A DNA stretch of 10,786 nucleotides from Chloroflexota bacterium (GTDB lineage: Bacteria; Chloroflexota; Limnocylindria; Limnocylindrales; CSP1-4), in contig JAKAHL010000042.1 of the NCBI GenBank assembly GCA_021815005.1, forward strand, positions 1 through 10,786, read 5' to 3'. A model generated the notes under the pieces. It searched no databases. It had not been told where the DNA came from and saw nothing but the letters and a program-made list of their open reading frames with translations. Of this stretch, positions 7,267-10,786 are shown one piece after another (the first letter of the stretch is position 1; every line of letters begins with the position of its first letter). Position numbers and translations under genes: made by a program.

Positions 7267-9561
7267 ATGGCCGACCCTGTCGTGCGGGATCCCGAGCCGC
7301 CGCTGCCGAAGCCGCGGTCTGTCGCGGCGCGAGCGCCCCGGCGCGCGGCGGGCGGAGACGCCCCCGTCCGCCCGGTGGAGGGCGAGGTCCTGCCGCAGCA
7401 CCGCGCCGGCCACCGGGACCCGGAGGCGGCCCGGCCGCACCTCATGGCGTCGTTGCGGACGCACCACCCGCAGGCCGAGCTCGGCGTCGTGGAGCGCGCG
7501 TTCTCGCTCGCGGTGGAGGCGCACGGCGGGCAGGTTCGGGCCTCCGGCGAGCCGTACGTCATGCACCCCATCGCGGCCGCGCAGGTCCTCGCGGATCTGG
7601 GCATCGACCCGGTCGCGGTTTCGGCCGCGCTCCTCCACGACGTGCCGGAGGACACCGAGTACAGCCTCGCGGACATCGAGGACCGCTTCGGGCCCGAGAT
7701 CGCGCACCTGGTGGACGGCGTCACCAAGCTGTCGAAGTTCAGCACCCACAGCCACGAGCAGCAGCAGGCCGAGAACATCCGGAAGATGTTCCTCGCGATG
7801 GCGGACGACATCCGCGTCGTGCTCATCAAGCTCGCGGACCGCCTCCACAACATGCGCACCCTGGCGGCCCTGCCGCCCGAGAAGCAGCAGCGCATCGCGC
7901 GCCAGACGATGGAGATCTACGCGCCGCTGGCGGAGCGCCTCGGCATCTGGCAGATCAAGTGGGAGCTCGAGGACCTGTCGTTCAAGGCGCTCGAGCCGGA
8001 ACGCTACCGGGAGCTGGCGAAACTGCTCGACACGCGGCGCAAGGGCCGCGAGAGCTACATCGAGCGGGCGATCGAGGAGCTGCGCCCGCGCCTGGCGGAG
8101 GCGGGCCTCGACGCCGAGCTCCAGGGGCGCCCGAAGCACATCTACAGCATCTACAAGAAGATGCAGCGCAAGGGCGCGGAGTTCGGCGAGATCTACGACG
8201 TCTACGCGATCCGCATCCTGGTTGACGAGATCCGGGACTGCTACGCGGCCCTCGGCCTCGTCCACGCCCTGTGGCGGCCCATCCCGGGGCAGTTCGACGA
8301 CTACATCGCCGTTCCCAAGAACAACCTGTACCAGAGCCTCCACACCGCGGTGATCGCACTCGACGGCAAGCCGCTCGAGATCCAGATCCGGACCCGTGCC
8401 ATGCACCAGGTCAGCGAGGTGGGCATCGCGGCGCACTGGCGGTACAAGGAGGGGTCCAAGTCCGAGCGCGACTACGACGCCAAGCTCGCCTGGCTGCGCC
8501 AGCTGATGGAGTGGCAGCGCGACGTCGGCGACCACGACGCCACGGAGTTCGTCGAGGGCATCAAGCTCGACATCTTCCAGGACCAGGTCTTCGTGTTCAC
8601 CCCGCGGGGCGACGTCAAGGACCTGCCGGCTGGCTCGACACCGCTCGACTTCGCCTACCGCATCCACACCGACATCGGCCACCGGACGATCGGCGCCAAG
8701 GTCAACAACCGGCTCGTGCCGCTGGACTACCGGCTCAAGAACGGCGACATCGTCGAGATCGTCACGACCAAGGGCGAGCACGGCCCGTCGCGCGACTGGC
8801 TCAACATCGTCCGGACGTCCCACGCCCGGGAGAAGATCCGGCAGTGGTTCAAGAAGAAGGACCGCGCCGAGAACATCGTCCACGGGCGCGAGTCGCTGGA
8901 CCGCGAGCTTCGGCGGCTGGCCCGGACCAGCGTCGCCCAGATCGGCGCGGACAAGGTCGCCGAGGTGGCGAAGAGCTACAGCCACGAGACCGTCGACGAC
9001 TTCTTCGCCGCCGTCGGCTACGGCGCCATCTCCGCGCAGCAGGTGGTGATCCGCCTGGGCGTGACGGACGACGGCCAGGCGGCGCTGCCGACGATCGCCC
9101 CCTCGCAGCCCGCCCGCAGCGGCGGGGTCCGGGTCAAGGGCGTCGGGGACCTCCTGGTCCGGTTCGCCAAGTGCTGCCACCCGATCCCGGGCGACCCGAT
9201 CGCCGGGTTCATCACGCGGGGCAAGGGCATCACCGTCCACCTGCGGACCTGCCCGACGGTCATCAACGAGCGGGAGGTCACCCGCCTGATCGACGTGGAG
9301 TGGGAGGCTGCGCCGGCGCAGACCTACCCCATCGCGATCCGGGTGGAGGCGTACGACCGGACCGGGCTGCTCTCCGATGTCACCCAGGTGATGGCCGAGA
9401 ACCGGGTGAACATCCTGGCCGCCAACGTGTCGGTCTCGCCGGACCACACGGCACTGGTCACGATGACGCTGCAGGTTGCGTCGGTGGCCCAGCTGGCCAA
9501 GGTGATGGGGCGGGTGGAGCAGCTCAAGGACGTGCTCAGCGTGCAGCGGGACCTGGGCTGA
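7267..9561 (+). CDS. rel: Bifunctional (p)ppGpp synthetase/hydrolase, RelA/SpoT family
   Basis: Cytoplasmic stringent-response enzyme of 764 residues with the full long-RSH architecture. HD hydrolase domain (about 75-200) looks active: Arg91, Ser93, His100, HD at 124-125, ED at 128-129, LADRLHN with Asp191 and Asn195. Synthetase domain (about 285-395): GRPKHIYSIYKKM (287-299), Asp311, YQSLHT (355-360), EIQIRT (371-376), GIAAHW (386-391). TGS domain 434-497 (VFVFTPRGDVKDLPAGSTPLDFAY begins it). Zinc-finger/conserved-Cys domain with CCH (636-638), His658 and Cys662; ACT domain about 687-764. The position of the charge motif (RXKD in bifunctional, EXDD in monofunctional RelA) reads QFDD (342-345). 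The first 60 residues are a Pro/Arg-rich tail absent from short homologues; an internal ATG at 7444 would give a typical start, but the TAGACT box favours 7267. It follows the wall operon after 98 bases and is probably transcribed separately. Confidence 0.95.
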   Translation: MADPVVRDPEPPLPKPRSVAARAPRRAAGGDAPVRPVEGEVLPQHRAGHRDPEAARPHLMASLRTHHPQAELGVVERAFSLAVEAHGGQVRASGEPYVMHPIAAAQVLADLGIDPVAVSAALLHDVPEDTEYSLADIEDRFGPEIAHLVDGVTKLSKFSTHSHEQQQAENIRKMFLAMADDIRVVLIKLADRLHNMRTLAALPPEKQQRIARQTMEIYAPLAERLGIWQIKWELEDLSFKALEPERYRELAKLLDTRRKGRESYIERAIEELRPRLAEAGLDAELQGRPKHIYSIYKKMQRKGAEFGEIYDVYAIRILVDEIRDCYAALGLVHALWRPIPGQFDDYIAVPKNNLYQSLHTAVIALDGKPLEIQIRTRAMHQVSEVGIAAHWRYKEGSKSERDYDAKLAWLRQLMEWQRDVGDHDATEFVEGIKLDIFQDQVFVFTPRGDVKDLPAGSTPLDFAYRIHTDIGHRTIGAKVNNRLVPLDYRLKNGDIVEIVTTKGEHGPSRDWLNIVRTSHAREKIRQWFKKKDRAENIVHGRESLDRELRRLARTSVAQIGADKVAEVAKSYSHETVDDFFAAVGYGAISAQQVVIRLGVTDDGQAALPTIAPSQPARSGGVRVKGVGDLLVRFAKCCHPIPGDPIAGFITRGKGITVHLRTCPTVINEREVTRLIDVEWEAAPAQTYPIAIRVEAYDRTGLLSDVTQVMAENRVNILAANVSVSPDHTALVTMTLQVASVAQLAKVMGRVEQLKDVLSVQRDLG

Positions 9562-9574
9562 CATCCCGCCCTGC

Positions 9575-9598
9575 GAGGTCGATGGCGGCAGCGACCTC
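9575..9598 (+). terminator. Hairpin downstream of rel, possible terminator
   Basis: GAGGTCG (9575-9581) and CGACCTC (9592-9598) form a perfect 7-bp stem with a 10-base loop, 13 bases after the rel stop. There is no T-run after it, so intrinsic termination is uncertain; it may serve as a 3' end stabiliser or be chance in GC-rich DNA. Confidence 0.35.
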
Positions 9599-9644
9599 CT
9601 CGGGGAGACCGGCTCCTCCGGGCGTTGCGGCGGCGCACCGGGTC

Positions 9645-9667
9645 GGCCCGCGGCAGCGCCGCGAGCC
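9645..9667 (-). terminator. Strong GC hairpin downstream of the MFS gene, probable terminator
   Basis: On the minus strand this reads as a 10-bp stem with a 3-base loop: GGCTCGCGGC, GCT, GCCGCGGGCC. Nine pairs are Watson-Crick and one is a U-G wobble. It begins five bases after the MFS stop. The inner six pairs (9649-9663) are perfect on both strands, but the fourth outer pair mismatches on the plus strand, so it is better suited to the minus-strand transcript. No U-tract follows. Confidence 0.45.
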
Positions 9668-9672
9668 CAGGC

Positions 9673-10786
9673 TCAGCGCAGGCGGGCCGGTGACGCGCTG
9701 GCGGCCGCACCGTCGTGCACGAGGAAGGGCGCCACGCCCCGGGCGCGGATGCGTCGTAGCCAGACCACCCCGAGCAGGCCGGTCAGGCCGGCCAGGACGC
9801 CCGCGATGACCAGCGACCCGTCCACCGAGACGGCCGTCGCGAGCCAGCCCGCGAACAGGCCGCCGATGGGGGTGGAGCCGGCGAAGACCGTCGAGTACAC
9901 GCTCATGACCCGGCCCCGGTAGCCGTCCTCCACGTTGAGCTGGACCGTGGTGTTGGCGGTGGCGGCCATGCCGATGGCCCCGAAGCCCACCAGCGCCATG
10001 GCCGGCAGCGCCAGCGCGACGCTCCCGACGAGCCCGCCCGCGACGAGCCCCACCCCGAGCCCCACCGAGCCCAGCCCGATGATCACGGGGCGGGGGCGCC
10101 CGGTGAATGCGATCAGCAGCGCCGCGGCCATCGAGCCAACGCCCATCGCGGACATCAGGAACCCGTAGCCGGTGGCGTCAGTGTGCAGGACCTGGTCGGC
10201 GAGGGCCGGGATGACGACGCCGAAGTTCATGCCGAAGACGGACGCGAGCCCGACCAGCGTGATCGACAGCAGGAGCATCGGGGAGCGCCGGCAGTAGCGC
10301 AGCCCGTCCCCGAGCGACTCGCCCACCGCGCGCACGGACGCGGGGCGGTGGTAGCGCGCCGGGCCGCGGAGGTCCTCGTCGCGCATGACCGCGTACGCGG
10401 CGATCACCGCGAGGAAGCTGAGGCCGTTGAGCAGGAACGCGACCGGGATGCCGAGGATCCCGATCGCGATGCCGGCGACAGCCGGCCCGATGATCCGGGC
10501 GCCGTTGAACATCGCGGAGTTGAGGGCCACGGCGTTGGGCACGTCGTCCCGCCCGACCATCTCGACCGCGAACGCCTGGCGCGTGGGCATGTCCACCGCG
10601 TTCGTCACGCCCAGCAGCAGGGCCAGCGCGAGGATGTGCCAGACCTGCACGACGCCGGCCTGCGAGAGCGCGAACAGGGCGAACGCGAGCAGCATCTGGC
10701 TGGTCTGGGTGGCGATCAGCGTCTTGCGCTTGGGCAGCGCGTCGGCGACGATCCCGCCGAACAGGCCCAGGACCATCACTCTCAGG
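9673..10786 (-). CDS. MFS transporter, EntS/MFS_3-like exporter, 5' end outside window
   Basis: C-terminal 371 codons or so of a major facilitator superfamily exporter in the inner membrane. The frame stays open to the right edge, and the residues there (LRVMVLGLFGGIVADALPKR) match the end of the second helix and the loop 2-3 motif A (G-DxxxKR), so the GTG at 10779 is internal and about 60-70 N-terminal residues are missing. Numbering from that GTG: DMPTRQAFAVEMVGRDDVPN (63-82) followed by ALNSAMFNGARIIGPAVAG (85-103), and YRGRVMSVYSTVFAGSTPIG (287-306), are hallmarks of the MFS_3 group that includes the enterobactin exporter EntS. About ten hydrophobic segments are visible. Substrate cannot be inferred; siderophore, drug or metabolite export are all possible. 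It is convergent with rel and unrelated to the wall operon. The stop is TGA at 9675-9673. Confidence 0.88.
   Translation of the reverse strand, partial: LRVMVLGLFGGIVADALPKRKTLIATQTSQMLLAFALFALSQAGVVQVWHILALALLLGVTNAVDMPTRQAFAVEMVGRDDVPNAVALNSAMFNGARIIGPAVAGIAIGILGIPVAFLLNGLSFLAVIAAYAVMRDEDLRGPARYHRPASVRAVGESLGDGLRYCRRSPMLLLSITLVGLASVFGMNFGVVIPALADQVLHTDATGYGFLMSAMGVGSMAAALLIAFTGRPRPVIIGLGSVGLGVGLVAGGLVGSVALALPAMALVGFGAIGMAATANTTVQLNVEDGYRGRVMSVYSTVFAGSTPIGGLFAGWLATAVSVDGSLVIAGVLAGLTGLLGVVWLRRIRARGVAPFLVHDGAAASASPARLR

Noticed and set aside
6433..9564. Minus-strand open frame of about 1040 codons opposite DUF2993 and rel
   Set aside because: Translation is a His/Arg/Val/Asp-rich shadow of the rel codons with no domain motif, so it is a GC artefact.
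10777..10779. GTG at 10779 (minus strand) as the start of the MFS gene
   Set aside because: It falls within the second membrane helix of the family and the frame stays open to the window edge, so the protein would lack its first helix.

Overview
The window is a gene-dense, very G+C-rich bacterial chromosome segment, with G or C at most third codon positions, GTG starts mixed with ATG, and almost no spacing between genes. Gene content and order (tyrosine recombinase, MurJ, two FemABX-type transferases, MurE, a DUF2993 protein, bifunctional Rel, an EntS-like MFS exporter) best suggest an uncultured Chloroflexota lineage such as the Limnocylindria. Actinomycetota or another high-GC phylum cannot be excluded from sequence alone. 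No ribosomal or transfer RNA gene, transposon, CRISPR array or phage gene is visible.

Layout. Positions 1-7168 form one tightly packed plus-strand block: the 3' part of a XerC/XerD recombinase (its 5' end lies outside the window), murJ, two different FemABX-family genes, murE, and an exported or membrane-anchored DUF2993 protein. murJ, fem1, fem2 and murE are joined by three successive ATGA stop-start overlaps, so they are probably co-transcribed and translationally coupled. A 98-base gap follows, ending in a TAGACT box six bases before the ATG of a full-length RelA/SpoT homologue (7267-9561). On the minus strand, convergent with rel, lies an MFS exporter cut by the right edge. The 111-base convergent gap holds two hairpins, one placed just after each stop codon.

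How the genes fit together. MurE adds the third residue to the UDP-MurNAc stem peptide in the cytoplasm. Fem-type transferases typically attach amino acids to the side-chain amine of that residue. MurJ flips the finished lipid II outward. Having the residue-adding ligase, two candidate bridge-forming transferases and the flippase in one coupled string suggests a dedicated branched-peptide cell-wall module. XerC/D (chromosome dimer resolution) and the DUF2993 protein (envelope lipid binding, by analogy with LmeA) ride in the same operon. Rel (ppGpp metabolism) appears to be separately transcribed.

Most of the window is ordinary housekeeping sequence. The points most worth a second look are the coupled double-Fem module, a QFDD motif in Rel where bifunctional enzymes normally carry RXKD, missing lipid II-binding arginines in MurJ, the DEDPR specificity motif in MurE, and the possible leaderless promoter of rel. 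I did not see a clearly new type of system.
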